64,000 nt of DNA, taken from positions 5,766,001 through 5,830,000 of the forward strand of contig NZ_SNXU01000001.1 in assembly GCF_004362515.1 (NCBI RefSeq), in the 5' to 3' direction. The notes beneath the pieces were generated by a model. That model ran no database searches, was not told the origin of the DNA, and worked only from the letters and a program-made list of their open reading frames with translations. Source of the DNA: Actinokineospora alba (lineage in GTDB: Bacteria; Actinomycetota; Actinomycetes; Mycobacteriales; Pseudonocardiaceae). This document shows, in pieces, positions 1 to 9,599 of the stretch (positions are counted from its first letter, which is position 1; the number at the start of each line of letters is the position of its first letter). A program made the translations under genes and the position numbers.

Positions 1-15
1 AGCGAGGATCAGGGT

Positions 16-1128
16 ATGGACGTGCTGGTCGCACCGGACAAGTTCAAGGGCTCGCTGACCGCCCGCGAGGTCGCCGCGCACCTCGCCGCCGGGTTGCGCT
101 CGGTGGTGCCCGGTCTCGCGGTGCGGGAGGTGCCCGTGGCCGACGGCGGCGAGGGCACCCTCGACGCGGTGGTCGCGGGCGGGTTCGAGCGGGTCGGAGT
201 CCGGGCGAGTGGCCCGACGGGGGCGCCGGTCGACACCGGGTACGCCCTGCGCGACGGGGTCGCGGTGGTCGAGCTGGCCGACGTGTCCGGGCTCGCGCGG
301 CTGCCCGGTGGCGTGCTGGAGCCGATGCGGGCGTCGTCGTACGGGACCGGGGAGGTGGTGCGCGCGGCGCTCGACGCGGGCGCGCGCACCGTCGTCCTCG
401 GTCTCGGCGGGTCGGCGTGCACCGATGGTGGTGCGGGTCTGCTGCGGGCACTCGGTGCCCGCTTCCTCGACCGGCATGGCATCGAGGTCGACGCCTGGAC
501 CGAGGCGGAACGCCTCGACCTGAGCGGGCTGCACCCGGGGGCGCGCGCGACGGAGATCGTCGTCGCCTCCGATGTGGACAACCCGCTGCTCGGCCCGCAC
601 GGCGCGGCGGCGGTGTATGGGCCGCAGAAGGGCGCGGACGCCGCCCAGGTGCGGATGCTGGACTCCGCACTGGCCCGGTGGGCGGAGGTCGTGCGCCGGG
701 AGACCGGTGTGGACGCCGCCGAGCAGCCTGGGTCGGGTGCCGCGGGTGGAGTCGGGTTCGCCTCGCTCGCCCTCGGCGCCACCCTGCGCCCGGGTATCGC
801 CTACCTGCTCGACGTCCTCGGGTTCGGCAAACACCTGACCGAGGCCCGGCTCGTCGTCACCGGTGAGGGCTCGCTCGACGAGCAGACCCTGCGCGGCAAG
901 GCACCCGCCGGGGTGGCCGCGGCGGCCCGAGCGGCCGGGGTCCCGGTGGTCGCCGTGGCCGGTCGGATCCAGTTGGCCCGTGCGGACTTGGCGGCGGCGG
1001 GGTTTGCTGGGGCGTATGCCTTGACGGATCTGGAACCCGACCCGGCCCGCTGTATGGCCGAGGCGGGTCCACTGCTCGAACGGCTCGCCGCCCAGCGGGT
1101 CGCCACCCACTTGGAGGTTTCTCCATGA
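16..1128 (+). CDS. glxK: Glycerate kinase (GlxK/GarK family)
   Basis: This 370-residue protein should phosphorylate D-glycerate, the last step that brings glyoxylate carbon from allantoin into central metabolism. It opens with the family signature [14 protein letters not shown], then [12 protein letters not shown] near residue 40, and has the glycine-rich [13 protein letters not shown] near 130 and [10 protein letters not shown] near 285. Length is normal for the family. The ATG follows a GAGG at positions 4-7. Its stop overlaps the allantoinase start by 4 bases, so the two are probably co-transcribed. The promoter, and any glyoxylate carboligase or tartronate semialdehyde reductase genes, would lie left of the window. 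The family call is firm; which glycerate phosphate is made is not readable. Confidence 0.93.
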   Translation: MDVLVAPDKFKGSLTAREVAAHLAAGLRSVVPGLAVREVPVADGGEGTLDAVVAGGFERVGVRASGPTGAPVDTGYALRDGVAVVELADVSGLARLPGGVLEPMRASSYGTGEVVRAALDAGARTVVLGLGGSACTDGGAGLLRALGARFLDRHGIEVDAWTEAERLDLSGLHPGARATEIVVASDVDNPLLGPHGAAAVYGPQKGADAAQVRMLDSALARWAEVVRRETGVDAAEQPGSGAAGGVGFASLALGATLRPGIAYLLDVLGFGKHLTEARLVVTGEGSLDEQTLRGKAPAGVAAAARAAGVPVVAVAGRIQLARADLAAAGFAGAYALTDLEPDPARCMAEAGPLLERLAAQRVATHLEVSP

Positions 1129-2459
1129 CCGACTTCGACCTGGTGTTGCGGGCGCGGCGGGTCATCACCGGGGCCGGTGAGCAGGCCCGCTGGGTGGGTG
1201 TCCGCAACGAGCGCATCGCCGCCATCGAACCCTTCGACACCCCGGTGCGGGCCGCACAGGTGATCGACCTGGCCGACGACGAGGTGCTGCTGCCCGGGCT
1301 GGTCGACACCCATGTGCATGTCAACGAACCCGGCCGCACCGAATGGGAGGGCTTCGCCAGCGCCACCCGGGCCGCCGCCGCGGGCGGGGTGACGACCATC
1401 GTCGACATGCCGCTCAACAGCGTGCCCCCCACGGTGGACGTCGACGCGCTGCGGGTGAAGCGCAAGGCCGCGCAGGGGCAGGTGTGGGTCGACACCGGCT
1501 TCTGGGGCGGCGCGGTCCCCGGCAACGTCTCGGCACTGCGACCGCTGCACGACGCCGGGGTGTTCGGGTTCAAATGCTTCCTGCTGCACTCCGGTGTCGA
1601 CGAGTTCCCGCACCTCACCGCCGCCGAACTCGACGAGGCCATGCGCGCGGTGGCCGCGTTCGACGGCCTGCTGATCGTGCACGCCGAGGACGCCGACACC
1701 ATCGACCATGCCCCACACGAGCCCGGTGCCGCCTACGCCGACTTCCTGCGGTCGCGGCCCCGGGTCGCCGAGGATGTGGCGATCGCGCAGGTCATCGAGC
1801 TGGCCAAGAGCACCGGGTGCCGGGCGCACATCCTGCACCTGTCCAGCGCCGACGCCCTGCCGATGATCGCCGCCGCGCGCGGCGAAGGTGTCCGGCTCAC
1901 CGTGGAGACCTGCCCGCACTACCTGAGTTTCACGGCCGAGGAGATCGGCGACGGCGCCACCCAGTTCAAGTGCTGCCCACCGATCCGGGAAGCCGACAAT
2001 CGCGAGCAGCTCTGGCAGGCTCTCGCGGAGGGCGTCATCGACTGCGTCGTGTCCGACCACTCCCCCTGCACCCCGGAGCTGAAACGCCTCGACCTGGGTG
2101 ACTTCGCGGTCGCGTGGGGCGGGATCTCCTCGATCCAACTGGGCCTGCCCGCCGTCTGGTCCGGCGCCCGCGAACGCGGCCACACCCTGGCGAACGTCGT
2201 CGAGTGGATGGCGGAACGCCCCGCCACCGTGGCCGGGCTGGCCAACAAGGGCCGCGTCGCGGTGGGCGCCGACGCCGACTTCTGCGTGTTCGCCCCGGAT
2301 GCGGAGTTCGTGGTCGACCCAGCGGCCCTGCACCACAAGAACCCCATCACCCCCTACGCGGGCCGCGCGCTGACCGGCGTCGTCCGCGAAACCTGGCTGC
2401 GCGGCACCCGCGTCGCCGAGCGGCCACACGGACAACTGATCTCCCGAGGAGAGTCATGA
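1125..2459 (+). CDS. allB: Allantoinase
   Basis: This 444-residue cyclic amidohydrolase should open allantoin to allantoate. It carries the metal-binding [21 protein letters not shown] near residue 50, a carbamylated-lysine region [10 protein letters not shown] near 147, [12 protein letters not shown] near 235 and [12 protein letters not shown] near 310. Overlaps of 4 bases link it to glycerate kinase upstream and allantoicase downstream. Dihydropyrimidinase is the nearest alternative, but the downstream allantoicase makes allantoin the substrate with high likelihood. Confidence 0.95.
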   Translation: MTDFDLVLRARRVITGAGEQARWVGVRNERIAAIEPFDTPVRAAQVIDLADDEVLLPGLVDTHVHVNEPGRTEWEGFASATRAAAAGGVTTIVDMPLNSVPPTVDVDALRVKRKAAQGQVWVDTGFWGGAVPGNVSALRPLHDAGVFGFKCFLLHSGVDEFPHLTAAELDEAMRAVAAFDGLLIVHAEDADTIDHAPHEPGAAYADFLRSRPRVAEDVAIAQVIELAKSTGCRAHILHLSSADALPMIAAARGEGVRLTVETCPHYLSFTAEEIGDGATQFKCCPPIREADNREQLWQALAEGVIDCVVSDHSPCTPELKRLDLGDFAVAWGGISSIQLGLPAVWSGARERGHTLANVVEWMAERPATVAGLANKGRVAVGADADFCVFAPDAEFVVDPAALHHKNPITPYAGRALTGVVRETWLRGTRVAERPHGQLISRGES

Positions 2460-3436
2460 GCGACTTCACCGACCTGCCCGACCTGGCCGTCCGCACCCTG
2501 GGCGGCGGTGTGGTCGCCGCCAACGACGAACTCTTCGCCGAACGGGAAAACCTGATCCGCCCCACCGCGGCGGTCTACCAACCCCACACCTTCGGCCACA
2601 AGGGCCAAATCTACGACGGTTGGGAAACCCGCCGCAGGCGCGAACCCGGCCACGACTGGGCGATCGTGCGACTCGGCGTCCCCGGCGTTGTGCGTGGTGT
2701 CGTGGTCGACACGGCCTGGTTCGTCGGCAACTACCCAGAACACTGCACAGTCGAGGGCGCGGCGGTCACCGGCTACCCCAGCCCGGAGGAACTGGCCGAC
2801 GCCGACTGGGTGGAACTGGTACCGAAGTCAGCCCTCAAGGGCGACACCCGCAACCTCTTCACGGTCGACTCGACCAAGCGCTTCACCCACGTACGACTCA
2901 ACATCTTCCCCGACGGCGGTGTGGCCCGTCTGCGCGTACACGGCGAAGCCGTACCCGACCCAGCCCTCTTCGACGGTGTGCCGTTGGACTTGGCGGCGAT
3001 GGAGAACGGCGGCGTGATCACGGGCTGCTCGAACATGTTCTTCGGCGGCCCCGCGAACCTGCTGCTCCCCGGCAAGGCCCGAACCATGGGCGAAGGCTGG
3101 GAAACAGCCCGCAGGCGCGACGACGGCAACGAGTGGGTAGAGGTGCGCCTGGCGGAAGAAGGCGTGGTGCGGCAGGTCGAGATCGACACAACCCACTTCG
3201 TCGGAAACGCACCAGGCTGGTTCCGCCTAAGCAGCGGGGACCTAGAGCTCATCCCACGAACGAGGTTGCAGCCAGACACCCGACACCTGTTCGTAGTCGA
3301 GGTCCCCACCCCAGTACGAAACATCCGGGTCGACACCTACCCAGACGGCGGCTTCGGCAGGCTACGCGTCTACGGCGCACTGACCCCAGAAGGCCAAGCC
3401 CGATTGACCCAGCGCTACACCGATTCCCAGCACTAA
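2456..3436 (+). CDS. alc: Allantoicase
   Basis: This 326-residue enzyme should hydrolyse allantoate to ureidoglycolate and urea. The protein is the usual tandem pair of allantoicase domains: each half has a GxxxxGWETxRRR motif ([16 protein letters not shown] near residue 55; [16 protein letters not shown] near 212), followed by a DTxxFVGN motif (DTAWFVGN and DTTHFVGN). The start ATG at 2456 overlaps the allB stop and is preceded by GAGGAG. The reading frame stays open upstream to 2114, but that stretch lies inside allB. The allantoicase route implies urea release rather than allantoate amidohydrolase. No ureidoglycolate lyase gene is visible here. Confidence 0.94.
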   Translation: MSDFTDLPDLAVRTLGGGVVAANDELFAERENLIRPTAAVYQPHTFGHKGQIYDGWETRRRREPGHDWAIVRLGVPGVVRGVVVDTAWFVGNYPEHCTVEGAAVTGYPSPEELADADWVELVPKSALKGDTRNLFTVDSTKRFTHVRLNIFPDGGVARLRVHGEAVPDPALFDGVPLDLAAMENGGVITGCSNMFFGGPANLLLPGKARTMGEGWETARRRDDGNEWVEVRLAEEGVVRQVEIDTTHFVGNAPGWFRLSSGDLELIPRTRLQPDTRHLFVVEVPTPVRNIRVDTYPDGGFGRLRVYGALTPEGQARLTQRYTDSQH

Positions 3437-3467
3437 CCACCGCACCAAGTAACGGGCCGAACCCAAC

Positions 3468-3611
3468 GGCCTGTTTGGGTGGTTCGCCTTGATTTGGGGT
3501 GAAATGGGCCTAAACTTTCGCGGCGCGGGGCAGTTTCCCTATCCTGCCCGCTTTACCCGCGCAGGCCCATTTCCGGGGTCCCCAAATCAAGGCGAACCAC
3601 CCAAACAGGCC
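3468..3611. repeat. Dispersed palindromic element, copy 1
   Basis: A perfect 32-bp inverted repeat (3468-3499 with 3580-3611) encloses two further stems: 3501-3511 with 3563-3573, and 3523-3529 with 3556-3562. The outer arm starts GGCCTGTTTGGGTGGTTCGC. A second copy lies at 20035-20175. It sits between the 3' ends of two convergent genes (alc and the gene ending at 3658), so it could act as a bidirectional terminator. Differences between the copies in the inner stems are compensated base-pair changes. Short open frames crossing it are not credible genes. Confidence 0.9.
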
Positions 3612-3657
3612 CACCCGTCAAGCCAGCGGCGAGCCCCCAGGCACCCAAGCCAAAGGC

Positions 3658-4155
3658 TCAGTCCGAAGGCATCTCACGGTTGGAGAAGTAAGGGTTCTTG
3701 AACGGCAACTCCGACAGCCACTCCAACAACCCGCGATACACCTTCACGTAATACCCCTGCTCATAAGCCTCAGGCGTAACCCACCAACTCACGTCGACGT
3801 CGTGGTCGAGGTTGTCCGCAGTCAGCGGCGTACGCCCACCCATCGGATACAGGTAGCAACACCCGAGATACCGGTCCGAAGTGTCGTACAAGGCATACGT
3901 ATACGAGCCACCGTCCCGGAACTCGGCTTCATGCCAGACCAGGTCGACGTAGTTGTACTCCTCGGTGACCGGCCCAGTCGGCCACGAACCGCCCCGCGTC
4001 TGCCGGATGAGGTCCAGGCTGGCGTTGATGCCGCGCACATCCTCGCTCAGGTCCGCGCGCGTGATCGCCTTGGCGACGACGTCCTCGTACGTCAGCCGCT
4101 GCGAGACCGCCTCCGGAGGCGCGTCGAGTTTCCGTTTGAACGTGCGGTAGTCCAT
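3658..4155 (-). CDS. GNAT-like acetyltransferase, function unknown
   Basis: This 165-residue protein is tentatively read as GNAT-fold. The segment GGSYTYALYDTSDRYLGCCYLYP near residue 85-105 resembles the beta4 strand, and VDVSWWVTPEAYEQGYYVKVYRGLLEWL near 125-150 resembles the beta4-alpha3 region, although no clear Q/RxxGxG/A acetyl-CoA loop is present. The ATG at 4155 is preferred over the longer frame to 4182 because GAGGAG lies a few bases before it. It converges on alc across the palindromic element and diverges from the gene at 4300. Substrate unknown. Confidence 0.65.
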   Translation of the reverse strand: MDYRTFKRKLDAPPEAVSQRLTYEDVVAKAITRADLSEDVRGINASLDLIRQTRGGSWPTGPVTEEYNYVDLVWHEAEFRDGGSYTYALYDTSDRYLGCCYLYPMGGRTPLTADNLDHDVDVSWWVTPEAYEQGYYVKVYRGLLEWLSELPFKNPYFSNREMPSD

Positions 4156-4299
4156 CTCGCTCCTCGTCGTTGGGATTCCCACGCTAACGGGTGCGGGCCG
4201 CTCGGACCCCTCGACTGGTGAAGGTCCGCACTCTGCGAGAAGACCCGCCGATGTGGCGTCGTGATACTGCGGTCGACGTCGCTGAGGTGAGGGGACACC

Positions 4300-5424
4300 A
4301 TGAGCATCGAAACCGAGCGGGCGGGACCGCGATTAGGCGGCCTGTCGGCGGCTGCCTGGGACGGGTTGGCCGGGCCGCATTTCTATTCGTCCGCGGACTG
4401 GTTGGGGTACTGCGCCGCGGAGTTCGGTGGGGAGAGCGCCGCCGCGGTGTCCTATCAGGACGGTGCGCCGGTGTGCGCGGTCCCCTACGCGTGGGCTGGG
4501 GACTCCCTGTTCGGGCGGTATCGCTGGCACAACATCCTGACCGCCGCGGGTCTGCCCGCGCCCGCACCGGAGGGGATTCTCGTCGGCCCGCGGGAGGGGT
4601 ACCAGGCGCATTTCCTTGGGACGCCGGGTCCGGCCGCGCTGGGTGAGGTGGTGGACCAGGTGCGGGTGGCGGCCAGGGGGCAGTCGTGTGTGGCCATGTA
4701 CGTCACGACCGAGGACGCGCTCGCCTTGCGCCGCGCGGGGGTGACGGCGACACCGGTCCTGCTCGACGCGGACGCGTGGGTCGAGGTGCCGGGGGGCGAC
4801 CGCGCGAAGTGGGAGGCGTCGCTGTCGAGCAAGCGGCGCACGATGGTCCGCCGTGAGCAGCGCAAGTTCCGCGATAGCGGCTACCGGATCGAGCAGGTTC
4901 CGCTGACCGGGTGCTGGGAGCGCCTGGGTGCGGTGGCCAGCGCGACCCAGGCGAAGTACGGGCATGCCACCACACCCGAGGTCGAGCTGGCGGCGCTGCG
5001 CAGCCACGCGGTCCACATGGGCGACGCGGCGCAGGTGGCGCTGCTGTCCACACCGGAGGGCTCGGTGGTCGGCTTCTGCCTCTACTACGTGTGGCGGGGC
5101 ACGGCGTTCCTGCGGTGGGTGGGTTTCGACTACGAACGGCTTGCGGGCTGCGAGTACTTCAGCGTCGTCTACTACGCCCAGATCGAGTGCGCCACCGAAC
5201 TCGGCATCCAGTGGCTGCACGCGGGCGTGGGCGCGATGGAGGCCAAGGCGATGCGGGGCGCCCGGCTGCGGCCGCTCTGGCTGGTCGACCTCACCGAGGA
5301 CAGCGTGCTCGCGGGCGCGGAGCCCGAGATCCGCGCGCACAACGCGGCCGCGTATGGCGAACTCAAAGCCGCCTCGGCGACGGCGAGCGCGGTCGACGAC
5401 GACGCCTGGCGGCCTTTCCTTTAG
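4300..5424 (+). CDS. FemAB/CelD-like GNAT acyltransferase
   Basis: This 374-residue protein looks like the double-GNAT FemAB or CelD/BcsL type. The N-terminal half has FYSSADWLGYCAAEF and a basic run SSKRRTMVRREQRKFRDSGY near residue 168-190. The C-terminal half has VGFCLYYVWRGTAFLRWVGFDY near 250 and YYAQIECATELGIQWLHAGVG near 288, the usual place for acyl-donor binding. Such proteins move aminoacyl groups from tRNA or acyl groups from CoA onto amines. GAGGGG precedes the ATG. It is first in a three-gene run with an ATP-grasp-like enzyme and an MFS exporter. The acyl donor and acceptor cannot be read. Confidence 0.75.
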   Translation: MSIETERAGPRLGGLSAAAWDGLAGPHFYSSADWLGYCAAEFGGESAAAVSYQDGAPVCAVPYAWAGDSLFGRYRWHNILTAAGLPAPAPEGILVGPREGYQAHFLGTPGPAALGEVVDQVRVAARGQSCVAMYVTTEDALALRRAGVTATPVLLDADAWVEVPGGDRAKWEASLSSKRRTMVRREQRKFRDSGYRIEQVPLTGCWERLGAVASATQAKYGHATTPEVELAALRSHAVHMGDAAQVALLSTPEGSVVGFCLYYVWRGTAFLRWVGFDYERLAGCEYFSVVYYAQIECATELGIQWLHAGVGAMEAKAMRGARLRPLWLVDLTEDSVLAGAEPEIRAHNAAAYGELKAASATASAVDDDAWRPFL

Positions 5425-5484
5425 TCCGCCGCATAGAGCAATGACGAAGAACCATGCCTGCTGTCTAAGAAGGACAATCCGATC

Positions 5485-6816
5485 ATGTCTTCCGACGCGG
5501 TGACGCGCGCGTATCTCACGGCCGCCGGTGAACCTGGATCGCGCCTGGGCGCGGCGATCGAGCAGGTGCGGAGCGCGGCGTCACTCGCCGCGTGGGGCGG
5601 GCAGTTCCTCGACCGGCCACTGTTTGTGGGCGAGGCGGAACTGCGGGCTTTCGGCGCCGACCTGCATCAGCTGACCGGGTTGCTGCTGGACCTGCCGGGG
5701 CGGCTTTTCGACGGCGACCTCGAACGGTTCGCCGACGCCGCGGGTGTCGATGGGGAGCGCGGCGCGCTCATGCGCAGGCTGGGGGTGGCGCCGCCCGCGA
5801 CCGGGCGCGCGGACGTCTACCACGACGGCGAGGCCTACCGGGTGTTGGAGTTGGGCATCGGCAGCGACCACGGGGGCTGGGACCGCAGCGGCGAGGTGCC
5901 CCGCGCGTTCCTGAAGGACGAGGCGTTCGCCGCGTTCGCCGCCGAGCACCGGCTCGGCTACACCCACAGCCCGACGGAGCTGGCGGCTACGCTGCGCGGT
6001 GTCGCCGGGGACGACGACCCGGTCGTCGCATTGGTGGAGGGGCCCGGCGCCTTGGGCGAGTGGATCGCCGCCTGGCAGCCGCTGCGCGACACCCTGCGCG
6101 ACTGTGGGATCCGGTGCCACCTGGGCGAACTGGGCGACCTCTCCGTGCACGGCGACAAGCTGTTCTTCGGCGGTGACCGGGTCGACGTCGTCTACCGGTG
6201 CTTCGACACCGAGCAGGTGCTGGCCGACCCGGCGGCGCTCGACCTCGTCGAGCGGATCTGCAAACTGCATGAGGCGGGCGAGGTGGTGCTCTGGACGCCG
6301 CTGGAGTCGAACCTGTTCGTCGAGAAGGGATGCCTGGCGCTGTTGTCCGACCACGGCCGGTCCGGTGCTTTCTCCGCTGATGAGCGGACCCTGATCGACC
6401 GGGTGGTCCCGTGGACCCGCCTGCTCAGCGAGCCGTCTCTGCGGGCCGACCCCGACCTGCTCGACCGGTGCCGCGCCGAGCGCGAGCAGCTGATCCTCAA
6501 GCCCACCGACCAGTTCGGCGGACACGGCATCGTCGCCGGGTGGGAGACCCCCGAACGCGAGTGGCTCGACGCGCTGCACGCGGCGGCGTCGACGAGCGCG
6601 GTCATCCAGCGCCGGGTGATCCCCCGGACCGAACCGGCCATCGGGCCCGACGGGCAACCGGAGACCTGGCACGCCGTCTACGGGTTCTATTACACGCCAA
6701 CGGGTTTCGCGGGCGTGCACGCCCGGGTGGCACCGGTGGACCGCAGCGCCGTCATCGGCCTGGCCACCAACCAGAGCGTCCGCTCGGCGGGCGTCTTCCA
6801 CATCGAGGAGAACTGA
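5485..6816 (+). CDS. ATP-grasp-like ligase, possibly circularly permuted
   Basis: This 443-residue protein is not a family I can name with certainty. The segment LILKPTDQFGGHGIVAGW near residue 335 is a classic ATP-grasp nucleotide loop (KPxDxxGGxG), and RVLELGIGSDHGGWDRSGEVP near 115-135 and WTPLESNLFVEKGCLALLSD near 272 resemble the circularly permuted ATP-grasp/glutathionylspermidine-synthase group. The late position of the loop fits a permuted fold. It would join a carboxylate to an amine using ATP. AGAAGGA precedes the ATG, 60 bases after the acyltransferase, and the stop overlaps the MFS start. Substrates unknown. Confidence 0.72.
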   Translation: MSSDAVTRAYLTAAGEPGSRLGAAIEQVRSAASLAAWGGQFLDRPLFVGEAELRAFGADLHQLTGLLLDLPGRLFDGDLERFADAAGVDGERGALMRRLGVAPPATGRADVYHDGEAYRVLELGIGSDHGGWDRSGEVPRAFLKDEAFAAFAAEHRLGYTHSPTELAATLRGVAGDDDPVVALVEGPGALGEWIAAWQPLRDTLRDCGIRCHLGELGDLSVHGDKLFFGGDRVDVVYRCFDTEQVLADPAALDLVERICKLHEAGEVVLWTPLESNLFVEKGCLALLSDHGRSGAFSADERTLIDRVVPWTRLLSEPSLRADPDLLDRCRAEREQLILKPTDQFGGHGIVAGWETPEREWLDALHAAASTSAVIQRRVIPRTEPAIGPDGQPETWHAVYGFYYTPTGFAGVHARVAPVDRSAVIGLATNQSVRSAGVFHIEEN

Positions 6817-8045
6817 TGACGCAGACAGCGGCGGCGCCCGCCCGCACCAAGCTGCCCGGCGCCTTCCACTACCTGTGGGGAGCCAGCTTCATCGCCACGC
6901 TCGGCGACGGCGTGCTCCTGGCCGCGCTCCCGCTCATGGCCAAGTCGCTGAGCGCCGACCCGCAGCTCATCGCCGGGGTGGCCACCGCGGGCACCGCGCC
7001 CTGGCTGCTCGCGCTGGTCGTCGGGGTCGTCGTCGACCGGCACGACCGCAAGCGGCTGATGATGCTGGCGCAGCTGACGCAGTGCGCCCTGGTCGTGCTG
7101 ATCGCGGTGATCGCCACCACCGGCCTGACCCAGCTGTGGATGCTGTTCGTCCTGGCGTTCGGCATCGGCTCGGCGGAGGTGCTGTTCACCGCGGCCAGTC
7201 AGGCGTTCGTGCCCTCGATCGTGGGCCGGGACAACCTCGAGACCGCCAACGGCAGGCTCATCACCACGCAGATGGTGTCCAAGCAGTTCCTCGGCCCGCC
7301 GCTGGGCGGGGCGCTGTTCGCCTTCGCCCTGCCCCTGCCGTTCTGGCTCAACACGATCACGTTCGCCGTCTCGGTGGTCCTCATCGCCCGTGTGCGCCGC
7401 ACGGCCGCGCCCGCGGTGACCGCACCGCGGCGGTCGATGGCCGCGGAGATCGGCGAGGGCCTGCGCTGGCTGTTCCGCAACCGCCTGCCGCGGGTGCTCA
7501 CCCTGGGCGCGGGCGCGGGGAACTTCTGCGAGTGGATGGCGCTGTCGGTGCTGGTGCTATTCGCCACCGAGGTCCTGCACCTGGGCGACCAGGGGTTCGG
7601 TCTGCTGCTGGGCGCCATGGCCATCGGCGGGGTCATCGGCGGCCTGGTCAGCGGCCGCGCCGTCACCCGCTTCGGCGCCCGCCAGGTCGCGATCGGCGCG
7701 CAGCTCGTCTGCCCGTTCGCCTGGTTGGCCATCGGCCTCGTCGGCCGGGACCCGGTCACGGTCGTGCTGCTGTTCACCGCGTTCTCCACCGCGGTGACCC
7801 TGTGGAGCGTCGTGTCGCTCTCGGCGCGGCAGCGGCTGATCCCCGACGCCCTGCTGGGCCGGGTCACCAGCGCCAGCCGGATGCTCACCTACGGCGCGAT
7901 CCCCCTCGGCGCCCTGTGCGGCGGGTTCATCGCCAAGGAGTTCGGCCTCATCGCCCCGTGGATCGTCGGTGGTGTGCTGTCCCTGCTGGTCACCATCGTC
8001 TCGATGCCCGCGATGCTCCGCTGGGACAAGGAAGTTCCGGACTAG
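6816..8045 (+). CDS. MFS efflux transporter
   Basis: This 409-residue membrane protein has about twelve hydrophobic segments and the MFS loop motif VVDRHDRKRLMML near residue 70 (the GxxxDRxxRK-type loop 2-3). A second cytoplasmic loop, GRAVTRFGARQVAIG, lies near 285. It resembles the drug- and macrolide-efflux branch with internal repeats. The ATG overlaps the preceding stop (ATGA) and is preceded by GAGGAG, so translation is coupled to the ATP-grasp gene. In context it is the likely exporter of, or self-protection against, the product of the two upstream enzymes. Its stop shares a CTAG with the stop of the convergent pucR. Confidence 0.88.
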   Translation: MTQTAAAPARTKLPGAFHYLWGASFIATLGDGVLLAALPLMAKSLSADPQLIAGVATAGTAPWLLALVVGVVVDRHDRKRLMMLAQLTQCALVVLIAVIATTGLTQLWMLFVLAFGIGSAEVLFTAASQAFVPSIVGRDNLETANGRLITTQMVSKQFLGPPLGGALFAFALPLPFWLNTITFAVSVVLIARVRRTAAPAVTAPRRSMAAEIGEGLRWLFRNRLPRVLTLGAGAGNFCEWMALSVLVLFATEVLHLGDQGFGLLLGAMAIGGVIGGLVSGRAVTRFGARQVAIGAQLVCPFAWLAIGLVGRDPVTVVLLFTAFSTAVTLWSVVSLSARQRLIPDALLGRVTSASRMLTYGAIPLGALCGGFIAKEFGLIAPWIVGGVLSLLVTIVSMPAMLRWDKEVPD

Positions 8046-9586
8046 CGAATCCGCAAGGCCAGGAACAGGTCAACCCGGTCCTCCAAAGAGGACAGTGAGC
8101 GCCCGGTCAGTTCCTCCACCCGCTGCATCCGGTACCGCAACGTGTTGACGTGCACGTGCAGCAACTCGGCTGTCCGCTGCCAGGACCCGGAACACTCCAG
8201 GAAGGTCCGCAGCGTCGACACCAGCTCGGAGTTGTGCGACGAGTCGTAGCTCAGGACCGGGCCCAGCACCCGGTCCTGGAAGGTCTGGCGCACGTCGTCG
8301 GGCACCGACGCGATCAGCAGCATGTGCGAGTCGACCTCGTCGGCCGTCGCCACCGCCACCCTGCTGTGCCGCAGTTCGGCCAGTCCACGCACGTGCCGTG
8401 CCTCGTCGATCGCCCCGCGCAGCGCGGCCGAGCCCAGGGCGGGGCCGCTGATCCCGATGACCAGCCTGCGCCTGCCCATCGCCCGTTCCATGCGTTCGCC
8501 CGCCTGACGCACCAGGTCGGCGACCGCGTGGGCGTTCGCGGGCGCCCCCACGGGGATCAGCGCGATTGTCTCCGCGCCCACGCGCGCCACCATCAGCGAC
8601 GGGAACACCGGCCCCAGCAGCTCGTCGAGCAACGCCCGCGGCACGTCCACCGGGCCGGTCACGCCCTCGGTCGACACCACCACCGCGACGAACGCCCCCT
8701 CCGGTTCCAGATCCGCCGCGCGCAGCCGGGCCGCCAGTTCCGCCGGGTCCCGCACCGCGGCGGTGACCAGGGGGATGATCTGGTCGCCGAACCGGTGCCG
8801 GGCCCGCGCCCCCTCTTCGGTCCGTGAGCGCTCCACCCCGGCCAGGCTGGCCAGTTCCAACACCGACTCACGCGCCTCCCGCGGCCACTGGTCATGTACG
8901 CCTTCGCAGGCCAGGAACCAGCCGACCAGGCCGCGCGCCCCGACCGGGAACACACTCATCCGCCGGTCACCGGCCAGCCGAACCACCGTCGGAACCTGTT
9001 GCGCGGTGAGAAACGTACGAACCAGTTTGTCCACATCGGACTCATCGAGGGTGGCCGCCGCGGCGACCTGCCGCCCGGAGGTGGACAGCAGCGCGCACGG
9101 GATCTCGTTGTCCTGCGACCACACCCGCACCAGTCCGCCCAGCCCGGCGCCCTCGGCGATCGCGTTGACCAGCCGCCGCCGCTTGCTCAGCACCCCCGCG
9201 ATCCCGCTGCCGCTCTCCTCGGCCAGCCTGCGGCTGACGTCCTCGGTGACGGTCGCGAACGAGATGGCGATGGGCACCTCGATCAGCGTCACCCCGTGCC
9301 TGCGGCACGCCTCGATGAGGTCCGCCGGGATCTCGCCGTACACGGCGTCACCGGCGGCGACCGCGGCCACGTCGGCCGCGGCGACGGCGGCGGCGAAGGT
9401 CTCCGAGTCCTCGGGTGAGCGCCGCCAGATCAGGCCGGTGAGCACCAGTTCGCCGCCGCTGAGGTACCTCCCGGGGTCGAGCAGGTCGGTCGTGTAGACC
9501 CAGCGGATGGGCCGGTCCAGCGACTCCTCCCCCGCCAGCACGGTGAGCCCCAGCTCGGGCTTGTCGACCAGATCGCGGACCCGCAT
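8042..9586 (-). CDS. pucR: PucR-family purine catabolism regulator
   Basis: This 514-residue regulator has an N-terminal PucR ligand domain (MRVRDLVDKPELGLTVLAG, residues 1-120), a central CdaR/GGDEF-like part near 290-400, and a C-terminal helix-turn-helix with the family motif LLHVHVNTLRYRMQRVEELTG near 470. Known relatives control purine or allantoin catabolism in response to pathway intermediates. The start ATG at 9586 is chosen because the PucR domain begins exactly there; the longer open frame upstream is mostly low-complexity. It is divergent from the uric acid operon and probably controls it. Whether it activates or represses is not visible. Confidence 0.9.
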   Translation of the reverse strand: MRVRDLVDKPELGLTVLAGEESLDRPIRWVYTTDLLDPGRYLSGGELVLTGLIWRRSPEDSETFAAAVAAADVAAVAAGDAVYGEIPADLIEACRRHGVTLIEVPIAISFATVTEDVSRRLAEESGSGIAGVLSKRRRLVNAIAEGAGLGGLVRVWSQDNEIPCALLSTSGRQVAAAATLDESDVDKLVRTFLTAQQVPTVVRLAGDRRMSVFPVGARGLVGWFLACEGVHDQWPREARESVLELASLAGVERSRTEEGARARHRFGDQIIPLVTAAVRDPAELAARLRAADLEPEGAFVAVVVSTEGVTGPVDVPRALLDELLGPVFPSLMVARVGAETIALIPVGAPANAHAVADLVRQAGERMERAMGRRRLVIGISGPALGSAALRGAIDEARHVRGLAELRHSRVAVATADEVDSHMLLIASVPDDVRQTFQDRVLGPVLSYDSSHNSELVSTLRTFLECSGSWQRTAELLHVHVNTLRYRMQRVEELTGRSLSSLEDRVDLFLALRIR

Positions 9587-9599
9587 CCACCGATCGTAG

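Noticed and set aside
801..2435. Large minus-strand frame over allB
   Set aside because: Antisense of allantoinase, without a recognisable family or start site.
3489..3701. A 70-codon + frame in the first palindrome
   Set aside because: It lies inside the inverted repeat and enters the end of the minus-strand GNAT-like gene. It has no motif.
4300..8045. A role for the three-gene cassette in purine breakdown
   Set aside because: None of the three proteins resembles a purine pathway enzyme or a purine transporter; only position suggests it.
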